A stretch of DNA of 34,016 nucleotides from Candidatus Ornithomonoglobus merdipullorum (GTDB lineage Bacteria; Bacillota; Clostridia; UBA1381). Below, piece after piece: positions 17,024 through 25,488 of the stretch (its first letter is position 1; every line of letters starts with the position of its first letter). The notes under the pieces are model-generated. The model was not told where the DNA came from. It saw only the letters and a list, made by a program, of their open reading frames with translations, and ran no database searches. A program made the translations under genes and the position numbers. Where the stretch lies: the NCBI GenBank assembly GCA_018714695.1, contig DVNB01000040.1, positions 1-34,016 of the forward strand, in the 5' to 3' direction.

Positions 17024-19762
17024 ATGGTTAATTTAAAAAAGATAATTGCTGCAGCGGCATCTTTATGTATTGCATGTGTATCATTTAATCTTGTATTTGC
17101 CGCTGATGAAGGTGACTCGGCAGAGGTTATAGTAGGTGGCTATAATTTCGATAATTTCACCGATTATATAGGAGAAAGATTTCTTCAAGCCAAGGAAGAG
17201 CAGACTTTGGATCTCGAAGGTGGAGTTCAGGTAGCTTTAGGAGCTCGTAGTGATGGCGCTAATGGGAATACAGGATGGTATTCATCAGAGATAGATGCAG
17301 AACACGGTTCGAGTGGGCAGGCGAATCTAGGACAATATGTAACTTCTGCAAGAGGTCCTCTGGTTAAATTCAATATAGAAAGCAATGTTACCGCTGGCAA
17401 AAGGGTTGGAATGAGATTTGAATATTATCCTGTAAATGGTACAGGAAACACGGCTGATCTTATATTATATGATGCTAGTGCAGCGTTGCAGATAGCTTAT
17501 CTTACAGTTGGTCAGGAACTTATAGAGAACGCTTGGAATAGTATTGAGTTAATGGTAGAGACATCGGGTTCAACGACTTTGATAGTTAATAATAATATTA
17601 TTGACTCATCAGATATGACACCTTCCACCTACCCTCAGATAAAGTTTACAGAAGTTGCTTCAGATAAAGATTTACAGTCCAGAGGTAATATTGATAACAT
17701 TGAGTTATATACTGGCGGAAAATTGACAGATGAACAGCTGCTTAATATTTATGCATCGAATATTGTTATTGATACCGAGCAAAATACTGTAAATGAATCC
17801 GCTGATGGTAACGCTTACGATGTGTATGGTAACTTCAGCTTGCCGAGTTCAACTGATGTTCAGATTGAATGGAGAGTAGAGCAGAGACTGAAGGATACAG
17901 ACGATCAGTGGGAGCAAAGTCAATATGTCTCAATTGCCGGAAGAAATTTAACAATATCGGATATTAATGAGGCTAGTAAATATGATACGAGATTGGTTGC
18001 TATAATTTCATACAATGAAGCTTCGATGGAGAAATATTTTTCTCTTAATCTTAAATCGGAAATGACCGCTTTACAGGAATATGCCGACTCTATGCAAATC
18101 AAGGATGCAATAACAGGCACTGATTTGACGCCTGGTGAAGATAATATTTATAGAATCGACAGCGATATAAGTCTTGATAATGGAAATGAGCTTATAAATG
18201 TTAATTGGGCATGCTACAAGGAAGAGACGGTAGTTGAAACTGATGAAAATAATGAACAGGTCGAGAGAACGGAATGGGTTGAATCTTCAATAATAGACGC
18301 TAATGGTGAATTTTATCCAACAGATTACGTCGGTACGTTAAAACTTACGGCTACGCTCAGTTTTAATAGTACAGAATTAACAAAAGACTATTTTGTTGCA
18401 TCAACAGTAAATGCCGTAACGGATTATATAGATCCTACAATAAATGGAATTGTAGTAACATCAGCAGACGATACTACTGTTGTGTATGAAGACGCAAAAA
18501 ATATTGGTATTGTAAATCGTGATTTACAGTTCCCGACGAGTGTTAAAGTGGCGGATGGAGATGTTGAAATCGTCTGGGAAGTTATTTCGGGAGAGGAATA
18601 TGCTAGCATTGATAAAAATGGTCTTCTCACGATTATGACATCAGATAATTCAGCGCATGAAGTTGAGATGAAAGCCACATTTACATATGTAAAGAACTCA
18701 AAAGATATCATTTCGAAAACTGAAGAAGGATATAAGTTCTCGATTCAGTTCACTGAAGATGATGCAAACAGCGATGATGCCGCGCTTGACAAGTACAAGG
18801 TTCGTTTTGATGCGGCAAATGAAGACCAGTTTGATATTCCATCATCTACGTCTTCGGATATCGAGCTTATCACTGAAGGTGAGTTCGGATCGAGCATCAA
18901 ATGGACTTCGAATGCTCCCACAATAATATCGAACAGCGGAGACTTCACAAGACCGAGTACAAACAGAAACGTAACGCTCACAGCATCGATAATGAGTGGT
19001 GCATTTTCTGAGACAAAGACGTTTGAAGTAACTGCAAGAGCCAGAAGCACATCAAGCGGCAGCGGCGGCGGTGGCGGCGGCGGTTCGACATCGTCGACAG
19101 GATCAACATCGAACATCGATACAAGCGGCACTATCGCGCAGGCAAATCCCGGCACGATAACTACTCCGCAGTCATCGCAGGAGATCGTTGACGAGCTTAT
19201 CCAGCAGAGAGAAGAGGCTGAGAATAGATTCACCGATATAGGCGGTGTTTCATGGGCAAGAGACGCTATAAACGGCCTTTACGATGCAGGCATAATAAAT
19301 GGTAAGACAGAAACGACGTTTGCTCCGAACGACAATGTAACACGCGCTGAGTTTGCAAAGATGCTTATGGGTGTGTTTGGACTCACGAGCTCAGGCTTCA
19401 CAACATCAAGCTTCTATGATGTACCGACGGACGCATGGTACTTCCAGAGCGTTGAAAGTGCATATAACCTTGGTATAATTAACGGTGTAAGTGCGGGATA
19501 TTTTGATCCGGATGCAAATATCACAAGACAGGATATGGCTGTTATGGTAATGAGAGCGGCTACGGTTGCGGGTCAGTCAGTAACGGCTGTAGAAGAGGCA
19601 GTAACATTTGCTGATGATGCAAGTATTGCGGATTATGCGAAAGAGGCAGTTTCAACACTGCAGGCAGCAGGTATAATCAACGGTGTATCCGATACAGAGT
19701 TTGCGCCGGTAAGCAATGCTACAAGAGCACAGGCTGCTCAGATATTGTACAGCTTCTTATAA
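17024..19762 (+). CDS. SLH-anchored surface protein with lectin-like and atrophied Ig-like domains
   Basis: A 912-aa exported protein. The signal peptide ends at VFA (near residue 27). Residues about 35-235 form a beta-sandwich, LamG-like region. Residues about 240-670 contain several atrophied bacterial Ig-like (aBig) repeats; the last is clear, with IKWTSNAPTIISNSGDFTRP and VTLTASIMSGAFSETKTF. A Gly/Ser linker (about 678-700) leads to three SLH repeats at about 736-785, 797-850 and 862-912, each with AGIINGxSxxxF-like and TRAxxA motifs. So the anchor is C-terminal, the reverse of the preceding SLH protein. No catalytic domain is visible, suggesting a structural or glycan-binding role. AGGAGG precedes ATG 17024. 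DNA up to about 18775 is AT-rich; the rest has host-like composition. Confidence 0.9.
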   Translation: MVNLKKIIAAAASLCIACVSFNLVFAADEGDSAEVIVGGYNFDNFTDYIGERFLQAKEEQTLDLEGGVQVALGARSDGANGNTGWYSSEIDAEHGSSGQANLGQYVTSARGPLVKFNIESNVTAGKRVGMRFEYYPVNGTGNTADLILYDASAALQIAYLTVGQELIENAWNSIELMVETSGSTTLIVNNNIIDSSDMTPSTYPQIKFTEVASDKDLQSRGNIDNIELYTGGKLTDEQLLNIYASNIVIDTEQNTVNESADGNAYDVYGNFSLPSSTDVQIEWRVEQRLKDTDDQWEQSQYVSIAGRNLTISDINEASKYDTRLVAIISYNEASMEKYFSLNLKSEMTALQEYADSMQIKDAITGTDLTPGEDNIYRIDSDISLDNGNELINVNWACYKEETVVETDENNEQVERTEWVESSIIDANGEFYPTDYVGTLKLTATLSFNSTELTKDYFVASTVNAVTDYIDPTINGIVVTSADDTTVVYEDAKNIGIVNRDLQFPTSVKVADGDVEIVWEVISGEEYASIDKNGLLTIMTSDNSAHEVEMKATFTYVKNSKDIISKTEEGYKFSIQFTEDDANSDDAALDKYKVRFDAANEDQFDIPSSTSSDIELITEGEFGSSIKWTSNAPTIISNSGDFTRPSTNRNVTLTASIMSGAFSETKTFEVTARARSTSSGSGGGGGGGSTSSTGSTSNIDTSGTIAQANPGTITTPQSSQEIVDELIQQREEAENRFTDIGGVSWARDAINGLYDAGIINGKTETTFAPNDNVTRAEFAKMLMGVFGLTSSGFTTSSFYDVPTDAWYFQSVESAYNLGIINGVSAGYFDPDANITRQDMAVMVMRAATVAGQSVTAVEEAVTFADDASIADYAKEAVSTLQAAGIINGVSDTEFAPVSNATRAQAAQILYSFL

Positions 19763-19812
19763 TCATAATTTTATTACTCCATTAGTTAAAGGACGAGCGG
19801 AAACCGTGCATT

Positions 19813-19833
19813 GACGAGTTCTGCTCGTCTTTT
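19813..19833 (+). terminator. Intrinsic terminator after the SLH genes
   Basis: GACGAG (19813-19818) pairs with CTCGTC (19824-19829) across a 5-nt loop and is followed by TTTT. An upstream copy of GACGAGC (19792-19798) could pair with the same 3' arm, giving an alternative fold. Confidence 0.7.
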
Positions 19834-19857
19834 AATATAATCGAATTGGTTTCAAAC

Positions 19858-19894
19858 AAAAAATAAAGGACCGCGTCAATATGCTGACGCGGTC
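19858..19894 (-). terminator. Intrinsic terminator of the thiC-lipoprotein unit
   Basis: GACCGCGTCA (19869-19878) and TGACGCGGTC (19885-19894) form a perfect 10-bp stem with a 6-nt loop. On the minus strand it is followed by a U-rich run (complement of 19858-19868). It lies 6 bp beyond the lipoprotein stop codon. Confidence 0.85.
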
Positions 19895-19899
19895 ACTTG

Positions 19900-20307
19900 C
19901 TATTCTGCCTTTTCAAATATAAGCTGCAGATCGTCTCTTACAAGCACAAGTCTGTCATCTAAGAATCCGATGGAATAATCCTCAGTGACTTCACCGCCAT
20001 AGTAGGTGAGCGTCAGAGTGTTTTTATCGAGAGTATAATTCCCCTCAATGGAATCATTGACATATGTGCCGTCATCATTGAATGTGATTGAGACGGAGTT
20101 CTCATCATTTTCCCATGTTCCAATAATGCTTGTATTCTCAACGGGAGTTTCAAAAACTTCACTGCTCACCGCTTCCCTGGATGATACCGGACCGGAGGAC
20201 GGCGAGGCTGCCGGCGAAGCCGACGGCTGTTCTTCCCCATTGCCGCCGCATGCGGAAAGCGACACGCAGAGGGACAGCGCTGCAGCAGCTGCAAATAGTT
20301 TCTTCAT
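19900..20307 (-). CDS. Small lipoprotein with a lipocalin-like beta domain
   Basis: A 135-aa lipoprotein of unknown function. The signal peptide MKKLFAAAAALSLCVSLSAC ends in a lipobox with lipidated Cys20. A low-complexity Ser/Pro/Ala linker runs to about residue 55. The rest (IIGTWENDENSVSITFNDDG, then NYTLDKNTLTLTYYGG and strands to the end) is the pattern of small lipocalin-like or DUF5640-like beta barrels. Minus-strand AAAGGTGATG precedes the ATG. The gene starts 13 bp after the thiC stop, with no room for a terminator, so it is probably on the TPP-riboswitch-controlled transcript. A link with thiamine is inferred from position only. Confidence 0.85.
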   Translation of the reverse strand: MKKLFAAAAALSLCVSLSACGGNGEEQPSASPAASPSSGPVSSREAVSSEVFETPVENTSIIGTWENDENSVSITFNDDGTYVNDSIEGNYTLDKNTLTLTYYGGEVTEDYSIGFLDDRLVLVRDDLQLIFEKAE

Positions 20308-20320
20308 AAGATCATCACCT

Positions 20321-21622
20321 TTATTTTACGTCTACCTTTTCACCGGCAAGTACCTTTGTCATTGTTCGCACAGCACACATTTTTCCGCACATTGAGCATG
20401 TATGCTTTTCCTCAGGAGGAAGCTCATTATAATATCTCTGCGGCTTTTCCGGTTCGATAGCATACGCGAACATCTCATCCCAGCAGACCCTGCGGCGGGC
20501 GTCACTCATCTTGTCGTCTATATCGCGCGCGCCGGGTATACCCTTGGCAATATCGCCTGCATGTGCCGCTATCTTTGCCGCTACGATTCCCTCTTTAACA
20601 TCGTCTGCATTCGGCAGTCTTAAATGCTCTGCCGGTGTAACATAGCACAGAAAATCAGCTCCGTGCGCAGCAGCCACAGCACCGCCGATAGCTGATGTTA
20701 TATGGTCATATCCGGGCGCAATATCGGTCACAAGAGGTCCGAGAACATAGAATGGCGCATTATGGCAAAGGCGCTTTTCGAGCTTCATATTGGCCTCTAT
20801 CTCGTCTATAGACATGTGACCCGGTCCCTCTACCATTACCTGAACATTGTGAGCCCATGCGCGCTCCGTAAGTATGCCCAGCTCTATGAGTTCAGCTATC
20901 TGTGACGCGTCTGTCGCATCCTTTGTACATCCCGGGCGGCACGCGTCGCCGAGGCTGATAGTAACGTCATACTTTTCAAGGATGTCAAGTACCTTGTCGT
21001 AGAATTCGTAAAACGGATTTTCATTTCCGGTCATCTCCATCCATGCGTAAATGAGCGATCCGCCGCGTGAAACGATATTGGTAAGACGCTTTGTATCCTT
21101 AAAATATGAAGCTGTTCTGCGGTTTATCCCGGCGTGGATAGTCATAAAGTCAACGCCTTCCCTTGCATGAGCCTCTATGACCTCAAGAAATTCATCAGCG
21201 GTTATGTCGGCAAGCTCCTTGTCGAGATATCCAACAGCATCGTACATAGGTACAGTGCCTATCATTGCGGGACAGGTATCAATGACCTTTTGGCGGAAAT
21301 CATGAGTCTTTCCATAGCAGGAAAGATCCATTATAGCCTCTGCTTTCATCTTGACAGCCATATTGACCTTTTCCATCTCAACTTCATAGTCCGTGCAGTC
21401 CTTTGAGATACCGAGGTTCACATTGATCTTTGTGCGAAGACCCTCTCCCACTCCCTCCGGGCTGATCGACTTATGATTTTTATTGCATGGGATAGCTACC
21501 GTTCCCCGTGCAACGCGGTCACGGAGTGTCTCGGGTGAAATATTCTCTTTCTCTGCAACGATCTTCATTTCGGGCGTTATAATGCCCTTTTTCGCCGCAT
21601 CCATCTGAGTCGTGTAATCCAT
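20321..21622 (-). CDS. thiC: Phosphomethylpyrimidine synthase ThiC
   Basis: ThiC is a radical-SAM enzyme that rearranges aminoimidazole ribotide into hydroxymethylpyrimidine phosphate for thiamine synthesis. The 433-aa protein has [49 protein letters not shown] and near the end the cluster-binding motif [11 protein letters not shown], which matches the ThiC CxxCxxxxC spacing. The length is that of the short bacterial type without the N-terminal domain. I set the start at ATG 21622 because CAAGGAGG lies just upstream and [13 protein letters not shown] is the usual beginning; the frame is open back to 21766, but that stretch is the riboswitch leader. Expression should fall when thiamine pyrophosphate is plentiful. 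Confidence 0.97.
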   Translation of the reverse strand: MDYTTQMDAAKKGIITPEMKIVAEKENISPETLRDRVARGTVAIPCNKNHKSISPEGVGEGLRTKINVNLGISKDCTDYEVEMEKVNMAVKMKAEAIMDLSCYGKTHDFRQKVIDTCPAMIGTVPMYDAVGYLDKELADITADEFLEVIEAHAREGVDFMTIHAGINRRTASYFKDTKRLTNIVSRGGSLIYAWMEMTGNENPFYEFYDKVLDILEKYDVTISLGDACRPGCTKDATDASQIAELIELGILTERAWAHNVQVMVEGPGHMSIDEIEANMKLEKRLCHNAPFYVLGPLVTDIAPGYDHITSAIGGAVAAAHGADFLCYVTPAEHLRLPNADDVKEGIVAAKIAAHAGDIAKGIPGARDIDDKMSDARRRVCWDEMFAYAIEPEKPQRYYNELPPEEKHTCSMCGKMCAVRTMTKVLAGEKVDVK

Positions 21623-21678
21623 TGAAGAAAACCTCCTTGTGTATTTTGAAATATGATTTTCGGGAGGAATAAAATTAT

Positions 21679-21703
21679 AAAAAATGCCGTCATACAGACA
21701 GCA
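21679..21703 (-). terminator. Riboswitch expression-platform terminator upstream of thiC
   Basis: On the minus strand UGCUGUC (21703-21697) pairs with GACGGCA (21691-21685), with one G-U pair and a 5-nt loop, then U6 (21684-21679). It lies between the TPP aptamer and thiC, as expected for control by premature termination. Confidence 0.8.
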
Positions 21704-21713
21704 AAACCAAACC

Positions 21714-21798
21714 TGAACTTCCCGTACCGGCATTATCCGGCAAACGGTCAATGGGTCGGAACGCATTCCCTCTCAGCCTTAAGCTCCCCGTGTATTCA
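21714..21798 (-). promoter_or_regulatory. TPP riboswitch (THI element) controlling thiC
   Basis: Read on the minus strand, the leader has the conserved parts of the thiamine-pyrophosphate aptamer in order: CGGGGAGC, then GGCUGAGAGGG (complement near 21768-21778), GACCC, and GGAUAAUGCCGG followed by UACGGGAAG (complement near 21718-21738). The outer P1 stem can be drawn between UGAAU (21798-21794) and GUUCA (21718-21714). The aptamer starts within about 10 nt of the predicted transcription start. A U-tailed hairpin follows, so the likely mechanism is transcription termination on TPP binding. Confidence 0.95.
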
Positions 21799-21811
21799 TA
21801 TTGTTACATAC

Positions 21812-21840
21812 ATTATATATTATATAGATGCGGATGTCAA
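21812..21840 (-). promoter_or_regulatory. Consensus sigma-A promoter of thiC
   Basis: On the minus strand, perfect TTGACA (21840-21835), a 17-bp spacer and perfect TATAAT (21817-21812). This full-consensus promoter would run at a high rate and leave control to the riboswitch directly downstream. Confidence 0.92.
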
Positions 21841-21864
21841 GGAATTCTTAAAAATTATTTCCTT

Positions 21865-21890
21865 AAAAAACGCATCCCCGAAGGGATGCG
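21865..21890 (-). terminator. Intrinsic terminator of ppdK
   Basis: A perfect 8-bp stem with a UUCG tetraloop: CGCATCCC and GGGATGCG (21871-21878 and 21883-21890), followed on the minus strand by U6. It starts 18 bp after the ppdK stop and separates it from the thiC promoter. Confidence 0.95.
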
Positions 21891-21908
21891 CTGTGGATAT
21901 TCACTTTA

Positions 21909-24542
21909 TTATTTAGCAGCTCTGTCCTGCTTGATCTTAGCCTGTGCAGCTGCGAGTCTTGCGATCGGAACTCTGAACGGTGAGCATGAAACATAGTTCA
22001 AGCCAACATTGTGGCAGAATTCGATAGTTGACGGATCACCGCCGTGCTCGCCGCAGATACCGAGTGTGATATCCGGACGAACCGAACGTCCGAGCTCGGC
22101 AGCCATCTTAACGAGCTTGCCTACGCCTGCCTGGTCAAGCTTAGCGAACGGATCCGACTCATAGATCTTCTTTGCATAGTAATCCTCAAGGAACTTACCT
22201 GCGTCGTCACGTGAAAGACCGAAGGTCATCTGTGTAAGGTCGTTTGTACCGAATGAGAAGAACTCAGCTTCCTTAGCGATCTCATCAGCGAGGAGAGCGG
22301 CTCTCGGGATCTCGATCATTGTACCCACCTCATACTTGAGGTCTGAGCCTGCCTCTGCTATGATAGCGTCGGCTGTATCGCAAACTACCTTCTTGACATA
22401 CTTGAGCTCATTTACATCGCCTACAAGCGGGATCATGATCTCAGGTGTAACTGCCATGCCCTCTGAGTTTACCTTGAGTGCAGCCTGAATAACAGCAGTT
22501 GTCTGCATCTTAGCGATCTCAGGATATGTTACGGCGAGACGGCAGCCTCTGTGACCGAGCATCGGGTTGAACTCCTTAAGTCCGTCACATGTGGCCTTGA
22601 GCTCCTCAAATGTGAGACCCATGTCGTCTGCAAGTGCCTTTATATCGTCATCGTCCTGCGGAACGAACTCGTGAAGCGGCGGATCGAGGAATCTGATGAC
22701 AACGGGATGTCCCTCAAGAGCTCTGTAAAGCTCCTCAAAATCACCCTGCTGCATCGGAAGGATCTTAGCAAGCGCCTTCTCTCTCTGCTCAACAGTCTTT
22801 GAAACTATCATCTCACGAACTGCAGCTATTCTTGACTCCTCAAAGAACATATGCTCTGTACGGCAAAGTCCGATACCTTCAGCGCCGAATGCAGCAGCCT
22901 GCTTAGCGTCTCTCGGAGTATCAGCATTTGTTCTTACCTGAAGAGTTCTAACTGAGTCAGCCCACTCCATGAATGTCTCGAAGTCACCTGAAATATTGGC
23001 TTCCTGTGTCTCTATAGCGCCCTCGTAGACGTTTCCTGTCGAACCGTCGAGTGATATAACGTCACCCTCCTTGAATACCTTGTCGCCGCATGTAAATGTC
23101 TTTTCTGCCTCATTTACCTTTATAGCGTCAACGCCGGCTACACAGCATCTTCCCATGCCGCGGGCAACAACTGCCGCATGCGATGTCATACCGCCGCGTG
23201 CTGTCATGATACCCTGAGCAGCGTTCATACCTTCGATATCCTCAGGTGATGTTTCCTGTCTTACGAGTATTACTTTTTCACCCTTTTCTGCTGCAGCAAC
23301 AGCCTCTTCAGCAGTGAAGTAAACCTTACCCGCTCCTGCGCCGGGTGATGCCGGAAGTCCCTTACAAAGAACCTTAGCGCTCTTCAAAGCGTCTGCGTTG
23401 AAGGTCGGATGCAGAAGTGCATCAAGCTGCTTCGGGTCAACCTGGAGAAGCGCGTCTTCCTTCGATATCTTGCCCTCAGCAACGAGGTCAACTGCTATTT
23501 TAAGAGCTGCCGCAGCTGTTCTCTTACCGTTTCTCGTCTGGAGCATGTACAGCTTTCCGTTCTCGATGGTATACTCCATATCCTGCATGTCGCGGTAGTG
23601 ATCCTCAAGCTTCTGAGCGATGTCCACAAACTGCTGATATACCTCGGGCATATCCTCAGCAAGCTTAGCGATCGGCTTCGGTGTTCTTACACCTGCAACA
23701 ACGTCCTCGCCCTGAGCGTTTATAAGGTACTCACCGAAGAGTGCCTTCTCACCTGTGGACGGGTTACGTGTGAACGCAACGCCTGTGCCTGATGTGTCAC
23801 TCATGTTACCGAATGCCATCATCTGAACGTTTACAGCCGTACCCCATGAACCCGGGATGTCGTTCATTCTTCTGTATACTATAGCTCTCGGGTTGTTCCA
23901 TGAACGGAATACAGCCTTTACTGCGCCCATGAGCTGTTCTTTAGCGTCTCTCGGGAAATCTGTTCCCACCTTTGATTTGTACTCAGCCTTGAACTGCTCT
24001 GCAAGAGTCTTAAGGTCGTCAGCGGTAAGATCAACGTCCTGCGTAACTCCCTTTTCTTCCTTCATCTTGTCGATGAGTTCCTCGAAGTAAGCCTTGCCCA
24101 CTTCCATAACAACGTCCGAATACATCTGGATAAATCTTCTGTAGCAGTCATAAGCCCATCTCGGATTACCCGACTTCTGAGCCATGACCTCAACTACCTC
24201 TTCGTTAAGACCGAGGTTGAGGATCGTATCCATCATACCGGGCATCGAAGCTCTTGCGCCCGAACGAACCGAAACGAGAAGCGGATTTTCGAGGTCACCG
24301 AATTTCTTGCCGGTGATCTCCTCCATTTTGTCGATGTATTCCATGATCTGAGCCTGGATCTCATCGTTGATAACTTCTCCGTCCTCGTAATACTGAGTAC
24401 AAGCCTCGGTAGTGATCGTGAATCCCTGCGGAACCGGCATACCGAGCTTTGTCATTTCTGCAAGGTTGGCGCCTTTGCCGCCAAGCAGATTTCTCATGCT
24501 TGCGTCACCTTCGGAGAAAAGGTAAACGAATTTCTTAGCCAT
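21909..24542 (-). CDS. ppdK: Pyruvate, phosphate dikinase
   Basis: PPDK interconverts PEP, AMP and pyrophosphate with pyruvate, ATP and phosphate; in anaerobic Clostridia it often runs toward pyruvate in place of, or beside, pyruvate kinase. The 877-aa protein has the N-terminal nucleotide-binding domain (GGKGANLAEMTKLGMPVPQG), the phospho-histidine swivel domain (GGMTSHAAVVARGMG, His455, the same number as in the Clostridium symbiosum enzyme), and the C-terminal PEP barrel (SFGTNDLTQMTFGLSRDD, and GICGEHGGDP with active-site Cys830). The start is ATG 24542, preceded on the minus strand by GAGGAGGAG; the frame is open 21 codons further up without a better site. The gene is monocistronic, with its own promoter and terminator. 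Confidence 0.98.
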   Translation of the reverse strand: MAKKFVYLFSEGDASMRNLLGGKGANLAEMTKLGMPVPQGFTITTEACTQYYEDGEVINDEIQAQIMEYIDKMEEITGKKFGDLENPLLVSVRSGARASMPGMMDTILNLGLNEEVVEVMAQKSGNPRWAYDCYRRFIQMYSDVVMEVGKAYFEELIDKMKEEKGVTQDVDLTADDLKTLAEQFKAEYKSKVGTDFPRDAKEQLMGAVKAVFRSWNNPRAIVYRRMNDIPGSWGTAVNVQMMAFGNMSDTSGTGVAFTRNPSTGEKALFGEYLINAQGEDVVAGVRTPKPIAKLAEDMPEVYQQFVDIAQKLEDHYRDMQDMEYTIENGKLYMLQTRNGKRTAAAALKIAVDLVAEGKISKEDALLQVDPKQLDALLHPTFNADALKSAKVLCKGLPASPGAGAGKVYFTAEEAVAAAEKGEKVILVRQETSPEDIEGMNAAQGIMTARGGMTSHAAVVARGMGRCCVAGVDAIKVNEAEKTFTCGDKVFKEGDVISLDGSTGNVYEGAIETQEANISGDFETFMEWADSVRTLQVRTNADTPRDAKQAAAFGAEGIGLCRTEHMFFEESRIAAVREMIVSKTVEQREKALAKILPMQQGDFEELYRALEGHPVVIRFLDPPLHEFVPQDDDDIKALADDMGLTFEELKATCDGLKEFNPMLGHRGCRLAVTYPEIAKMQTTAVIQAALKVNSEGMAVTPEIMIPLVGDVNELKYVKKVVCDTADAIIAEAGSDLKYEVGTMIEIPRAALLADEIAKEAEFFSFGTNDLTQMTFGLSRDDAGKFLEDYYAKKIYESDPFAKLDQAGVGKLVKMAAELGRSVRPDITLGICGEHGGDPSTIEFCHNVGLNYVSCSPFRVPIARLAAAQAKIKQDRAAK

Positions 24543-24628
24543 TGGAATCTCCTCCTCTTTATTTCCTTTAGCATACCGCGAAAAGCATGTCCGCGGATGC
24601 TGCATAAGCTATATTTGCCTGTACTTAT

Positions 24629-24656
24629 ATTATATCATAAATTTTAAAAATGTCTA
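24629..24656 (-). promoter_or_regulatory. Extended -10 promoter of ppdK
   Basis: On the minus strand TAGACA (24656-24651), a 16-bp spacer and TATAAT (24634-24629), with TGA directly before it forming an extended -10 (TGATATAAT). It lies about 87 bp before the ppdK start. The rest of the 24543-24863 gap is an AT-rich stretch with A and T runs near 24710-24725; I see no gene or convincing plus-strand promoter in it. Confidence 0.78.
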
Positions 24657-24863
24657 TAATAAATTGTGATTTTTTTCTCATACTTTTAATTTTTATGTAA
24701 TATTCATAGAAAAAAATTTTTTTTCAATATAAATAGCACAAAAAACAGTTGCCGTAAATATCATATATAAAAGAGCGAAAGAGAGCAAAAATACAGAGAT
24801 ATGGCATATGATTTTAGGATAAACTGCCCAAAGACAGGTTATCGTAAATGAGAGGTGAGAAAG

Positions 24864-25349
24864 TTGAGATATAACAGAATGCTTGCTGTTGAATATGCGC
24901 GTAAATGGGCATACGGAAGAAATCCGGCGTATTTTGATTTTTCGGACATCGGCGGCGACTGCACGAATTTTGCTTCGCAGTGTCTCTATGCCGGGAGCGG
25001 GATAATGAATTATACGCCGCTTTACGGCTGGTTTTATATAAGCACGAACAACCGCACTCCATCATGGACCGGTGTGAACGAGCTTTACCGTTTTCTTATA
25101 GGGAACCGGGCTGCGGGACCGCAGGGCGTTGTAGTGCCGCTTAGGGAGATAGAGCCGGGAGATATAGTACAGCTGAGATTCGGGAACGGAGACCGGTTCG
25201 ATCATTCTCCGGTGGTATTGAGCACAGGCTTGGGAACTCCCGAGACTATAGAGGTCGCGGCGCATTCAAATGACAGCAGCTGCAGACCGCTTTCAAGCTA
25301 TGCCTACAGGGAGCTTCGGCCGATACACATATATAATGTAGGGGAATGA
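24864..25349 (+). CDS. Amidase_6-type (putative cysteine amidase) domain protein
   Basis: A 161-aa protein that is essentially one domain of the putative amidase family (Amidase_6, NlpC/CHAP-like cysteine hydrolases). It begins YNRMLAVEYARKWAYGRNPA, has the nucleophile motif GGDCTNFASQCLYAG (Cys33) and the histidine motif FDHSPVVL (His114), and a later AAHSNDSS. Related domains often sit in exported wall-active proteins, but no signal peptide or anchor is visible here, so substrate and location are unknown. I prefer the TTG start at 24864 because GAGGTGA (24852-24858) is well spaced from it; GTG 24855 and ATG 24879 are alternatives. It stands alone between divergently read ppdK and the MarR operon. 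Confidence 0.82.
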   Translation: MRYNRMLAVEYARKWAYGRNPAYFDFSDIGGDCTNFASQCLYAGSGIMNYTPLYGWFYISTNNRTPSWTGVNELYRFLIGNRAAGPQGVVVPLREIEPGDIVQLRFGNGDRFDHSPVVLSTGLGTPETIEVAAHSNDSSCRPLSSYAYRELRPIHIYNVGE

Positions 25350-25459
25350 AATATACAGTCATAAACAGGCGGTTTGTTACATTGTTTGAATTTTGTTTCA
25401 GCAAGTATCTGCCGCCTCAAATTCATTGTGAATAATCTGTGAATAATTAAAATACAGTC

Positions 25460-25488
25460 TTGACTTTGCTTAAATATTGTTTTAGAAT
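25460..25488 (+). promoter_or_regulatory. Sigma-A promoter of the MarR-ABC exporter operon
   Basis: TTGACT (25460-25465), a 17-bp spacer and TAGAAT (25483-25488), both five of six to consensus. A palindrome starts at the next base (25489), overlapping the expected transcription start. Confidence 0.85.

Noticed and set aside
19229-19762. Three repeated segments at the end of the second SLH protein considered as a DNA repeat or CRISPR-like array
   Set aside because: They are the three SLH protein repeats; the similarity is in the amino-acid motif, not in identical DNA units.
19811-19841. TTGACG and TATAAT resembling a plus-strand promoter after the SLH genes
   Set aside because: The spacer is 19 bp, the boxes lie in a terminator hairpin, and no plus-strand gene follows.
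25367-25417. AGGCGG/CCGCCT pair after the amidase gene considered as a terminator
   Set aside because: Only six pairs with a loop of about 39 nt and no T-run behind it.
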